From: Occultella gossypii
GTDB lineage: Bacteria > Actinomycetota > Actinomycetes > Actinomycetales > Beutenbergiaceae
Assembly: GCF_019947135.1 (NCBI RefSeq)
Contig: NZ_JAGSHT010000021.1
Span: 1-64,000 of the forward strand
DNA length: 64,000 bases
Direction of reading: 5' to 3'
This document shows, piece by piece, positions 50,496 to 58,289 of the stretch. The notes under the pieces were generated by a model. It was given only the letters and a program-made list of their open reading frames with translations. It did no database searches and was not told the DNA's origin. Each line of letters opens with the position of its first letter. Positions within the stretch are counted from its first letter, which is position 1. The translations under genes and the position numbers were made by a program.

Positions 50496-53400
50496 CCTCC
50501 CTCGACTTCTCGATCACCGACCCGCTGCCGTCCGGCACCGTCATGCTCGAAGCCTCCGCCGGGACCGGAAAGACGTGGACCATCGCGGCGCTCGTCGCCC
50601 GCTACGTGGCCGAGGGCCACGTGCAACTGACCGAGATGCTCATCATCACGTTCGGCCGGGCCGCCAGCCAGGAGTTGCGGGCCCGGGTCCGGGAGCAGCT
50701 CGTCCAGGTCGAGCGGGCCCTGCACCACCCGGAGACCGCGGCCGGGGCTGGGCCCTTGATCGGCCTGCTGGTCCACGTCGACGACGCCGAGCGGATGCGC
50801 CGCCTCGGCCGGGTCCGCCGGGCGCTGACGTCCTTCGACGAGGCGACGATCGCGACCACGCACCAGTTCTGCCACCAGGTGCTGCGCTCGCTCGGGGTGG
50901 CCGGGACCTCCGACGCCTCCGCGCAGCTGGTCGAGGACCTCGACGACCTCCTCGTGGAGGTGGTCGACGACCTGTACCTGCGCGGGTTCGTCGGGGACAG
51001 GAACCAGCCGATCTTCAGCCGCAAGGTGGCCCTGAAGATCGCGCGTGCGGTCGTCGACGACGTCTACGCCGAGTTGCGTCCCGACCCGGCGACCGGTGAC
51101 CGGCGCAGCGACCCGGTGCGCCGGGCCCGGTTCGGTCAGGCCGTCCGGGACGAGCTCGAGCGCCGCAAGCGACGGCTGCAGGTGATGCACTACAACGACC
51201 TGCTCACGCAGCTCGCCGACGCGCTCGCGACGCCCGACTCGCTCGCCGCCCAGCGCATGCGTGCCCGTTGGAAGGTGGTGCTCGTCGACGAGTTCCAGGA
51301 CACCGACCCGATCCAGTGGCAGGTCCTCGAGCGAGCGTTCGCCGGCCACGCCACCATGGTGTTGATCGGTGACCCGAAGCAAGCGATCTACGCCTTCCGT
51401 GGCGGCGACGTGGTGACCTACCTCAAGGCGGCCTCCCACGCCCAGGACAAGCGCACCCTGCCGACGAACCACCGCAGCGACGCCCCTGTCGTGGACGCGC
51501 TGCAGGCGATGCTCCGCGGCGCCGCGCTCGGCGACGACCAGATCTCCGTGGTGCCGGTCCGGGCCCGCCACGAGGGCTCCCGGCTGCACGGCCTGCCGAA
51601 CCCGGGCGCGGTCCGGCTGCGTCAGGTCCTCAGGACGGAGCACCTGGGCGGCAGCGCCGCGATCGCGACCTCCCGCGACCACATCCCGCGCGACCTGGCC
51701 CTCGACATCGCCGAACTGCTGGCCTCCGGAGCGACGTTCGACGACGCCCGCGACACGGTCGGCAACCCGCAGCCGCCGCGACCGATCCAGGCCCGGGACG
51801 TCGCCGTTCTGGCCCACACGAACCGTGACCTGCTCGCGGCTCAGGCGGAGTTGCGGCGGCTCGGGATCCATGCCGTCAGCGCGGGCGGCGGCAGCGTCCT
51901 GCGCAGTGCGGCCGCCCGCGACTGGCTCGCGCTCCTCGAGGCCATGGCCGCGCCGCACCGAGCGACGCTGAACCGCGCCGCGGCCCTGACCGATCTCGGT
52001 GGAATGACCGCCGCGGACCTCGACGCGGGCGGCGACGACCTCGACGACGACCTGTCCGCACGGCACCGACGGCTCGCCGACGTCTACGACCGGCAGGGCG
52101 CGGCAGCGGTCCTCGAGGCCCTGAACATCGAGGGGAACTCCGCCCGCGTGCTCGCGCAGGTGGGCGGGGAACGGACGCTCACCGATCTCCAGCACGTCGG
52201 TGAACTGCTGCACGAGACCAGCCAGCAGGCCGGCGCCGGCCGGCTGGGGCTGGCCGGCCTGATCGAGTGGCTCCGCGCGCAGATGGCCGACGACGCCGTG
52301 CAGACATCCGGGGCACGCAGCCGCCGCCTCGACTCCGACGCCGCGGCCGTCCAGCTCGTGACGATCCACTCCAGCAAGGGGCTCCAGTACCCGATCGTCT
52401 ACTGCCCGGCCCTGTTCGACCGCCACGTCGCGAAGACACCCGAGATCCCGCAGTTCCACGAGGCCGACGACGCGCGGACCCGCTGTCGCGACGTGGGTGG
52501 CGAGACCGACAACCCGGGCTGGTCGGAGTCGGTCGCCCGGCACAAGGCGGAGGAGGCCGGCGAGGCGCTGCGGCTGCTCTACGTGGCCGTCACCCGGGCC
52601 CAGTCCCAGGTGGTGCTGTGGTGGTCGCCCACCAACAACACGCCGAACTCCGCACTGCACCGCCTGCTGTTCGGGCGTGACCCCGACGGCGCCGCGATGG
52701 TTCCGGATACCGTCCCGACGCCCCGCACCGACGAGATCGCCACCGCCCAACTACGCAGGTGGGCCGACCATGGGGCGTTCACGCTCGAGGTCGCCGATCA
52801 CGCGGCCGCCGCACCCGTCCCACCGGAGGCACCGGTTCCGGAACTCTCGATCCGCCACCTCGACCGCGCGATCGACAGCAACTGGCGGCGGACCTCCTAC
52901 ACCGCCCTGAGCACACCGCGGGAGGCCGACGCCCACGAGCTCACCGGCGGTGTCGGCAGCGAGCCGGAACTCACACCGCGCGACGACGAACCCGAGACGC
53001 CCCAGTCCGTCGTGACGGCCGAGCCCACGCTGCCCGGCCTGGACGTCCTGATCCCCGGCGCGGACGTGCCCTCGCCGATGGCGACGCTCCCGGTCGGTGC
53101 CACGTTCGGATCCCTCGTCCACGGGGTGCTCGAACACGCCGACCCGCAGTCGCCCGACCTGCGTTCGGAACTGCTCCGGCACATCCACGAACAACTCCTC
53201 TGGTGGCCCGTCGACCTCGATCCCGAGGAACTCGCCGACGCGTTGGTCGCGGTCTGCGACAGCCCGCTCGGACCGCTCGCACCCGGGTCCACCCTGCGCG
53301 GGATCGGCCGCCGGGACCGCCTGTGTGAACTCGACTTCGAGCTGCCGCTCGGTGGCGGCGACGTCCGCAGGGCCGCCTCCCGAGCCCGGTTGGGTGACCT

Positions 53401-53908
53401 CGCCCCGCTGCTGCGCCGGCACCTGAAGGAGGGGGACCCGGTCCGAGCCTGGGCGGACGTCCTCGACGCCCAGCCGATGCTCGCCCAGCAGGAACTGCGC
53501 GGCTATCTGACCGGTTCCGTCGACGTCGTCCTGCGCACCGGCGGCTCCTATCTGGTGGTGGACTACAAGACCAACTGGCTCGGCCCGTTCAACGACCCGG
53601 AGCAGCCGCTCACCGCGGCCGCGTACCGCCCGGAGGCGCTCGCCGAGGCGATGGGGCACTCCTCCTATCCGCTGCAGGCACTGCTGTACGCCGTGGTGGC
53701 GCACCGGTTCCTGCGCTGGCGGCTGCCGGACTATCAACCCCGCAAGCACCTCGGTGGGGTTCTCTACCTCTACCTGCGCGGCATGTGCGGGCCGCAGACG
53801 CCCATCGTCGACGGAGAACCCTGCGGCGTGTTCTCCTGGCGCCCGCCGGTCGCGCTCGTGCAGGGCGTCTCCGACCTGCTCGACGGCATGGAGGAGAGTG
53901 CGGCATGA
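50492..53908 (+). CDS. recB: Exodeoxyribonuclease V subunit beta (RecB)
   Basis: The 1138-residue protein has the UvrD-type helicase motifs in order: Walker A ASAGTGKTWTIAALVARY, motif Ia LIITFGRAASQELRAR, Walker B LVDEFQDTDPIQW, IGDPKQAIYAFRGGD, TNHRSD, VQLVTIHSSKGLQYPIVY and LLYVAVTRAQ. A C-terminal RecB nuclease domain has GSVDVVLRTGGSYLVVDYKTN with the catalytic Asp and Lys. It is the 3'-5' helicase and only nuclease of the complex. It is coupled to recC and recD by 4-nt ATGA overlaps. Confidence 0.97.
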   Translation: MTSLDFSITDPLPSGTVMLEASAGTGKTWTIAALVARYVAEGHVQLTEMLIITFGRAASQELRARVREQLVQVERALHHPETAAGAGPLIGLLVHVDDAERMRRLGRVRRALTSFDEATIATTHQFCHQVLRSLGVAGTSDASAQLVEDLDDLLVEVVDDLYLRGFVGDRNQPIFSRKVALKIARAVVDDVYAELRPDPATGDRRSDPVRRARFGQAVRDELERRKRRLQVMHYNDLLTQLADALATPDSLAAQRMRARWKVVLVDEFQDTDPIQWQVLERAFAGHATMVLIGDPKQAIYAFRGGDVVTYLKAASHAQDKRTLPTNHRSDAPVVDALQAMLRGAALGDDQISVVPVRARHEGSRLHGLPNPGAVRLRQVLRTEHLGGSAAIATSRDHIPRDLALDIAELLASGATFDDARDTVGNPQPPRPIQARDVAVLAHTNRDLLAAQAELRRLGIHAVSAGGGSVLRSAAARDWLALLEAMAAPHRATLNRAAALTDLGGMTAADLDAGGDDLDDDLSARHRRLADVYDRQGAAAVLEALNIEGNSARVLAQVGGERTLTDLQHVGELLHETSQQAGAGRLGLAGLIEWLRAQMADDAVQTSGARSRRLDSDAAAVQLVTIHSSKGLQYPIVYCPALFDRHVAKTPEIPQFHEADDARTRCRDVGGETDNPGWSESVARHKAEEAGEALRLLYVAVTRAQSQVVLWWSPTNNTPNSALHRLLFGRDPDGAAMVPDTVPTPRTDEIATAQLRRWADHGAFTLEVADHAAAAPVPPEAPVPELSIRHLDRAIDSNWRRTSYTALSTPREADAHELTGGVGSEPELTPRDDEPETPQSVVTAEPTLPGLDVLIPGADVPSPMATLPVGATFGSLVHGVLEHADPQSPDLRSELLRHIHEQLLWWPVDLDPEELADALVAVCDSPLGPLAPGSTLRGIGRRDRLCELDFELPLGGGDVRRAASRARLGDLAPLLRRHLKEGDPVRAWADVLDAQPMLAQQELRGYLTGSVDVVLRTGGSYLVVDYKTNWLGPFNDPEQPLTAAAYRPEALAEAMGHSSYPLQALLYAVVAHRFLRWRLPDYQPRKHLGGVLYLYLRGMCGPQTPIVDGEPCGVFSWRPPVALVQGVSDLLDGMEESAA

Positions 53909-55782
53909 CCGGGATCACGGCGGCACCGCCGCTCGAGCTGTTCGAGCCCGTCGACGAGCGCGACCGGAGGCTGGCCCGCGATGCGAGTGGGCTCCTCGGG
54001 GCGCTGAACGCGGCGCGCCTGCTCACCGCTGCGGACCTGCATGTGGCGCGGACGCTCGGACGTGCCGCTGGGGGCATCGAGGTGACGTCCGCGGACGCGG
54101 CGCTGCTCGCCGCAGCGGTCGCCACCCGGGCCGTCCGGACGGGTTCCGTGGCCGTCGACGTCGCTCAGCTCGACGCTGCCCTGCGCGTGCTCGACCCTGC
54201 CCCGGCACTGCCGTGGTCGGGCCCGGAGGAGTGGCTCGAGCAGCTGCGGGACAGCTCCCTCGTCCGCAAGGGCGCGCTGGTGCTCGAGCATGGACTGGTC
54301 TACCTGCAGCGCTACCACCACCAGGAGGTCCAGGTCATCGCCGACCTGGTGGCCAGGGCCGCCCAGCCGGCACCGGTGGTCGACGCCGACCTGCTCGAGT
54401 CGGGTCTGAGGCGCGTCTTCGGCGCCGGCTGGGAGGAGCAGCGGGACGCGGCCCGGGTGGTCATCGGCTCCTGGACCAGCGTGTTGACGGGTGGTCCGGG
54501 CACGGGCAAGACCAGCACCGTGGCCGGCGTCCTCGCGCTGCTCGCGGAGCAGGCCGGGCCGGGCCGACCCCTGCGGGTGGGACTGGCCGCGCCCACCGGC
54601 AAGGCCGCCGCCCGGATGCAGGAGGCGGTCACCGAAGCGCTCGAGGTGATCATGAGGGCCACCGGCGACGTCGCAAGCAGGGCGCTGATCGAGCCGCTGA
54701 GTGAGGTGCGTGCGGTGACCCTGCACCGGCTCCTCGGAAGGCGTCCGGATTCGGTGACCCGGTTCCGCCACGACCGCGACCACCGCCTGCCCCACGACGT
54801 GGTGCTCGTCGACGAGACGTCGATGGTCTCGCTGACGCACATGGCACGGCTCCTCGAGGCACTACGCCCGACGGCCCGGCTGATCCTGGTCGGGGACCCC
54901 GACCAGCTCGTGTCGGTCGACGCCGGTGCGGTCCTCGCCGACCTCGTCGCCGGCGCGGAGCAGATCGCCCTGGCCGAGCACCCCGCAACAGTCACCGGCA
55001 CTGACCAGGGCCCCGTCGCCGTCGTCCGCCTGCTCACCCCGCACCGCTTCGGCCGGACCATCGGCAGGCTCGCCGATGCCGTGCGGCTGGGTAACGCCGA
55101 TGCCGTCCTCGACGAGATGCGCGCCGACGGCACCGAGGTGGTCTGGGTCGAGGATCCCGACCCCACGCGCGCCCTGCGGCCGATCCTGACCGAGCACGCC
55201 CTCGCCGTCTACCGGGCCGCTCAGGGCGGCCACAGCCGCGAGGCGCTCGACCTGCTCGGCCGGCACCGACTGCTCTGCGGCCACCGCGAGGGACCGTGGG
55301 GTGTACGGACCTGGAACCGGCACGTCGAGAACTGGCTCACCGAGGAGACCGGCGACGGGCTCTACGACCCGATGTACGTGGGTCGCCCGCTCCTCGTCAC
55401 GGCCAACGACTACGCGACGGGGGTGCTGAACGGCGACAGCGGCGTCGTCGTGGCGACCAGACGTGAGGACGGCACCCGTGGCCGAATCGCCGTCATCCGG
55501 GGCAGCGCCGGCGACCAGGCGTTCGGGCCGAGCCGCCTCGGCGACGTCGACACGATGCACGCCATGACGGTGCACAAGGCGCAAGGCAGCCAGGCGGAGG
55601 AGATCACCGTGCTGCTGCCGCCGGAGGACTCGCCGCTGCTCACCCGTGAGCTGTTCTACACCGCGATCACCCGGGCCAGCCGGCGCGTGCGGATCGTCGG
55701 CAGCGAGGCGGCCGTCCGGGTGGCGGTCGGGCGGCAGGTGCAGCGAGCAAGTGGCCTGCGGCAGCGGCTCGTCGCGGACTGA
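53905..55782 (+). CDS. recD: Exodeoxyribonuclease V subunit alpha (RecD)
   Basis: The 625-residue protein starts at ATG 53905, inside the recB stop. The N-terminal RecC-binding helical domain is followed by an SF1B helicase: Walker A LTGGPGTGKTSTVAGVL, motif Ia GLAAPTGKAAARMQEAV, Walker B VVLVDETSMVSL, VGDPDQLVSVDAG, and the late MHAMTVHKAQGSQAEEITV and FYTAITRAS. It is the 5'-3' motor of RecBCD. A possible terminator hairpin lies 12-51 bp after the stop. Confidence 0.96.
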   Translation: MTGITAAPPLELFEPVDERDRRLARDASGLLGALNAARLLTAADLHVARTLGRAAGGIEVTSADAALLAAAVATRAVRTGSVAVDVAQLDAALRVLDPAPALPWSGPEEWLEQLRDSSLVRKGALVLEHGLVYLQRYHHQEVQVIADLVARAAQPAPVVDADLLESGLRRVFGAGWEEQRDAARVVIGSWTSVLTGGPGTGKTSTVAGVLALLAEQAGPGRPLRVGLAAPTGKAAARMQEAVTEALEVIMRATGDVASRALIEPLSEVRAVTLHRLLGRRPDSVTRFRHDRDHRLPHDVVLVDETSMVSLTHMARLLEALRPTARLILVGDPDQLVSVDAGAVLADLVAGAEQIALAEHPATVTGTDQGPVAVVRLLTPHRFGRTIGRLADAVRLGNADAVLDEMRADGTEVVWVEDPDPTRALRPILTEHALAVYRAAQGGHSREALDLLGRHRLLCGHREGPWGVRTWNRHVENWLTEETGDGLYDPMYVGRPLLVTANDYATGVLNGDSGVVVATRREDGTRGRIAVIRGSAGDQAFGPSRLGDVDTMHAMTVHKAQGSQAEEITVLLPPEDSPLLTRELFYTAITRASRRVRIVGSEAAVRVAVGRQVQRASGLRQRLVAD

Positions 55783-55793
55783 CGGCGAGGCGA

Positions 55794-55833
55794 ACAGCCG
55801 GCCGCCCGAGGTGAACGGCGACGGGCCGGCTGT
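55794..55833 (+). terminator. Hairpin after recD
   Basis: ACAGCCGGCC (55794-55803) and GGCCGGCTGT (55824-55833) pair perfectly around a 20-base loop, between the converging recD and TetR genes. TGTGATCAGGCG occurs twice just downstream (55831 and 55853). There is no T-tract. Confidence 0.55.
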
Positions 55834-55857
55834 GATCAGGCGCCAGGCCTGTTGTGA

Positions 55858-56463
55858 TCAGGCGGCGGGCGGCCGCAGGGTGCGGCGGAGCGCCTGCAGC
55901 ACCCGCTCCAGCCCGCTCCGGCGGGAGTTCACCTGGGTGGCGTAGAGGTGCCCGGCGGAGAGCGTCGTCCACAGGAACAGCTCCACCCAGGCGGGATCGA
56001 GGCCGGGGTCGATGGATCCGTCGGCCTGTCCGCGCCGGACCGTGTGCGGCACCGGTTCCGCAGGCTCGTCGCTGGCTCCTGCGGCGATCGCGACCGTCGG
56101 ATCGGCCAGGGCCTCGTCGGTGATCAGGGGGTTGTCGGCGAACAACAGGGACAGCACCGGACCGAGCTCGAACAGGTGCTCACACAGTCGCTCCAACGCG
56201 CTCAGGCCGGTACCCGCGGTCAGGTCGGCGGCGACGTGGGCCGCGATGATGCGCCGCGCCCCCTCGGTCTCGACCCGGCCCAGCAATGAGGCACGGTCGG
56301 AGAAGTGCCGGTACAAGGACGTCCTGCCGACGCCGAGGCGGCGGGCCACCTCACTCAGCGAGGCGGACGGGTCGGCCGCGAGGATCTCGATCGCGCCGTC
56401 GATCATCGCTTGCCTGGACAGTGCACCGACCCCTTGGGCTGGGTGGTCGGCGCCGCCGGTCAT
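55858..56463 (-). CDS. TetR-family transcriptional regulator
   Basis: The 201-residue protein starts at ATG 56463, preceded by CAGGGTG. The helix-turn-helix is at about 18-60 (IDGAIEILAADPSASLSEVARRL, with GVGRTSLYRHFSDRASLL following). The C-terminal domain is of the common AcrR type. A palindrome between it and the divergent YqeB-like gene is its likely operator. Confidence 0.93.
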   Translation of the reverse strand: MTGGADHPAQGVGALSRQAMIDGAIEILAADPSASLSEVARRLGVGRTSLYRHFSDRASLLGRVETEGARRIIAAHVAADLTAGTGLSALERLCEHLFELGPVLSLLFADNPLITDEALADPTVAIAAGASDEPAEPVPHTVRRGQADGSIDPGLDPAWVELFLWTTLSAGHLYATQVNSRRSGLERVLQALRRTLRPPAA

Positions 56464-56480
56464 GTTCACCCTGGAACTCT

Positions 56481-56501
56481 ACCGTACCCGGCTGGTACAG
56501 T
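56481..56501. promoter_or_regulatory. TetR operator between divergent genes
   Basis: ACCGTACC (56481-56488) and GGTACAGT (56494-56501) are inverted copies with one mismatch, spaced by CGGCT. It lies 18 bp before the TetR start and 37 bp before the divergent gene. Confidence 0.75.
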
Positions 56502-56537
56502 GCTGTTCCAGCATCGACAACCAGGGGAGAGGGGACC

Positions 56538-57128
56538 ATGGCGCCCGACTTCAACGCAATGGACGATTACCGCCGACGCCTCGCGGAAGGCGCCGCCGAG
56601 GCGCCGGAGCCGAGCGCCGCCGTCGGGCACCAGCCGCCGACCGGCGACGAACCGGCCACCGTGCTCGCCATGGGCACCCAGGACAAGTGGCTGGTCGCGA
56701 TGATCGGCGCCGTGCTCGGGGTCGGCGTGGGCTTCCTGTTGCCCTGGCTGGGCACGGTCGCCGCGCGCTACCCGATCCCGTTCGCCGGGCCGATCGAATT
56801 CCTCAGCTCCTTCGAGGCGCCGGTGCTGGTGGTGCTGCGCCCGGTCATCGGCGCCGTCGTCGGTCTGGTCGTGGCCGCGGTCGTGACCTCCGGCAGTCCT
56901 CGCATCACCGTCTCCGGCGCCGAGATCCTGATCGCCAAGGGTGACGACGAGCGTCGTATCGAGCGGGCCCAGGTGGCAGGCGTCTACCGCGAGGGCACCG
57001 CGCTCGTCATCGACTCGGTCGAGGGCCGGCAGCTGTACAAGGGCGAGGTGGAGGCGCCGCGGGCGGCGGTCCGGGACGCGTTCGTCGCCCACGGCTACCG
57101 GTGGGAGATGCTGGACCGGAAGGTCTGA
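56538..57128 (+). CDS. YqeB-like membrane protein
   Basis: The product has 196 residues; ATG 56538 follows GGGGAGAGGGG. A polar head of about 50 residues leads to VLAMGTQDKWLVAMIGAVLG, the mark of the YqeB family. Two hydrophobic segments are at about 52-75 and 95-118, then a PH-like beta domain (RITVSGAEILIAKGDDERRIERAQV, broken after ILI by a turn). The function of YqeB is unknown. It is divergent from TetR with a shared operator, so it should be repressed by it. Confidence 0.75.
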   Translation: MAPDFNAMDDYRRRLAEGAAEAPEPSAAVGHQPPTGDEPATVLAMGTQDKWLVAMIGAVLGVGVGFLLPWLGTVAARYPIPFAGPIEFLSSFEAPVLVVLRPVIGAVVGLVVAAVVTSGSPRITVSGAEILIAKGDDERRIERAQVAGVYREGTALVIDSVEGRQLYKGEVEAPRAAVRDAFVAHGYRWEMLDRKV

Positions 57129-57134
57129 CCCCGG

Positions 57135-57725
57135 TCAGGAGCTGGTGGCCGGCCACGCCGCGCGCCGGGCCTCCCACTCCTCACGGAGCGTGCCCATGAC
57201 CACCGAGTCGTGCACCCCGCCGGACCAGCGCCGCGCCTTGCGGAACCGGCCCTCCTCAACGAAGCCGAGCCGCCGGCCGACGCCGATCATGCCCTCGTTG
57301 CCCGAGTAGGTCGCGAAGTCGAGGCGGAGCGTGTCGGTGGCGTCGAACAGGTACGTGGTCCACAGCGCCATCGCCTCGGTGGCCAGGCCGCGGCCCCAGT
57401 ACGCCTCGTCGTGGATGCCGATGCCGAGGCGCCGCCAGTCCGTCTCGTGGCTCTCCCAGTACCAGCTCACGGCGCCGACGAGCGCGTCGTCCGAGCGGTC
57501 CACGACCGCGAGCATGCCGCGGGGATCGGGGCGATCCGTCTCGTCCATCGCCGCCAGGGCGAGGATCCCGGCCCGCATGGCCTCCATCGACTCCGCGGTG
57601 GGCGGGCCGAAGTACGGGCCGTTCGTCAGGTGCCAGGGGCGCGCCGGGTCCAGCAGCGAGCGGATTCGCGGGTCGTCGGCGATGGTCCAGTCCCGCAATT
57701 CCACGCGGGTTCCGGTGATCTTCAT
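57135..57725 (-). CDS. GNAT-family acetyltransferase (RimJ/RimL type)
   Basis: The 196-residue protein opens VELRDWTIADDPRIRSLL and carries the RimJ/RimL pattern GIGIHDEAYWGRGLATEAM, in which WGRGLATEA is the acetyl-CoA loop, and GNEGMIGVGRRLGFVEEGR. It lies 14 bp downstream of the MarR gene on the same strand and is probably co-transcribed with it. Such enzymes acetylate N-termini or antibiotics; the target is unknown. Confidence 0.92.
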   Translation of the reverse strand: MKITGTRVELRDWTIADDPRIRSLLDPARPWHLTNGPYFGPPTAESMEAMRAGILALAAMDETDRPDPRGMLAVVDRSDDALVGAVSWYWESHETDWRRLGIGIHDEAYWGRGLATEAMALWTTYLFDATDTLRLDFATYSGNEGMIGVGRRLGFVEEGRFRKARRWSGGVHDSVVMGTLREEWEARRAAWPATSS

Positions 57726-57739
57726 CGGGCGCGGATCCG

Positions 57740-58207
57740 TCAGCGGCGGCGCTGGTCGGCGACCCGGTCGAGGATCGCCTCGCCGACCCGTCCGAACGTG
57801 GCCAGATCCTCGGCGCTGACGGCGTCGACCACGAGTGTCCGCGCATGCTGGACGTGGCCGGGCGCGGCGGACTCCACGCGAGTGCGTCCGGCGTCGGTGA
57901 GGATCGCATTCGTGGCCCGGCGGTCATCGGCGCAGGTCTCGCGGCGGACCAGTTCCTGGCGCTCGAGCCGCTGCACCACGTGGGACAGCCGGGACAGCGA
58001 TCCGTTCGTGAGCTCGGCCAGCGCGCTCATCCGCAGCACGCCGTCGTCGGATTCGGCGAGCATCGCCAGGACCATGTACTCGTAGAAACTCAGGCCCGCG
58101 TCCCGGGTGAGCTGGGAGTCGAGGGCGCCTGGCAGCTTCGTGATCAGGCCCGTCAGGGCGAGCCAGGTCGAACGCTCCTCCTGGGACAGCCAGCGTGGCT
58201 CGGACAT
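57740..58207 (-). CDS. MarR-family transcriptional regulator
   Basis: The 155-residue protein starts at ATG 58207, preceded by AGAGGTG; GTG 58213 is in frame. The winged helix is typical (FYEYMVLAMLAESDDGVLRM, with SALAELTNGSLSRLSHVVQRLERQ after it, and RRETCADDRRATNAILTDAGR in the wing, split by one turn). It probably represses its own operon with the GNAT gene. Its promoter lies at 58237-58264. Confidence 0.95.
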   Translation of the reverse strand: MSEPRWLSQEERSTWLALTGLITKLPGALDSQLTRDAGLSFYEYMVLAMLAESDDGVLRMSALAELTNGSLSRLSHVVQRLERQELVRRETCADDRRATNAILTDAGRTRVESAAPGHVQHARTLVVDAVSAEDLATFGRVGEAILDRVADQRRR

Positions 58208-58222
58208 GTTCACCTCTATTGT

Positions 58223-58264
58223 TTACGGTTCAAGTAATTCTAGCCGAGGTGGTGGGTTTGTCAA
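58223..58264 (-). promoter_or_regulatory. marR promoter with near-consensus boxes and dyad
   Basis: On the minus strand a perfect -35 TTGACA (58259-58264) and -10 TAGAAT (58237-58242) are 16 bp apart, the best sigma-70 match in the window. Just downstream the arms TTAC and GTAA (58223-58237) lie around the expected start of transcription, a plausible MarR autoregulation site. Confidence 0.75.
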
Positions 58265-58289
58265 GACAACGCCGACCGTGTGGCGTACG

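Noticed and set aside
50156-52750. 864-residue minus-strand open frame over recC/recB
   Set aside because: It is antisense to intact RecC and RecB motifs. Such long shadows are common at this GC content.
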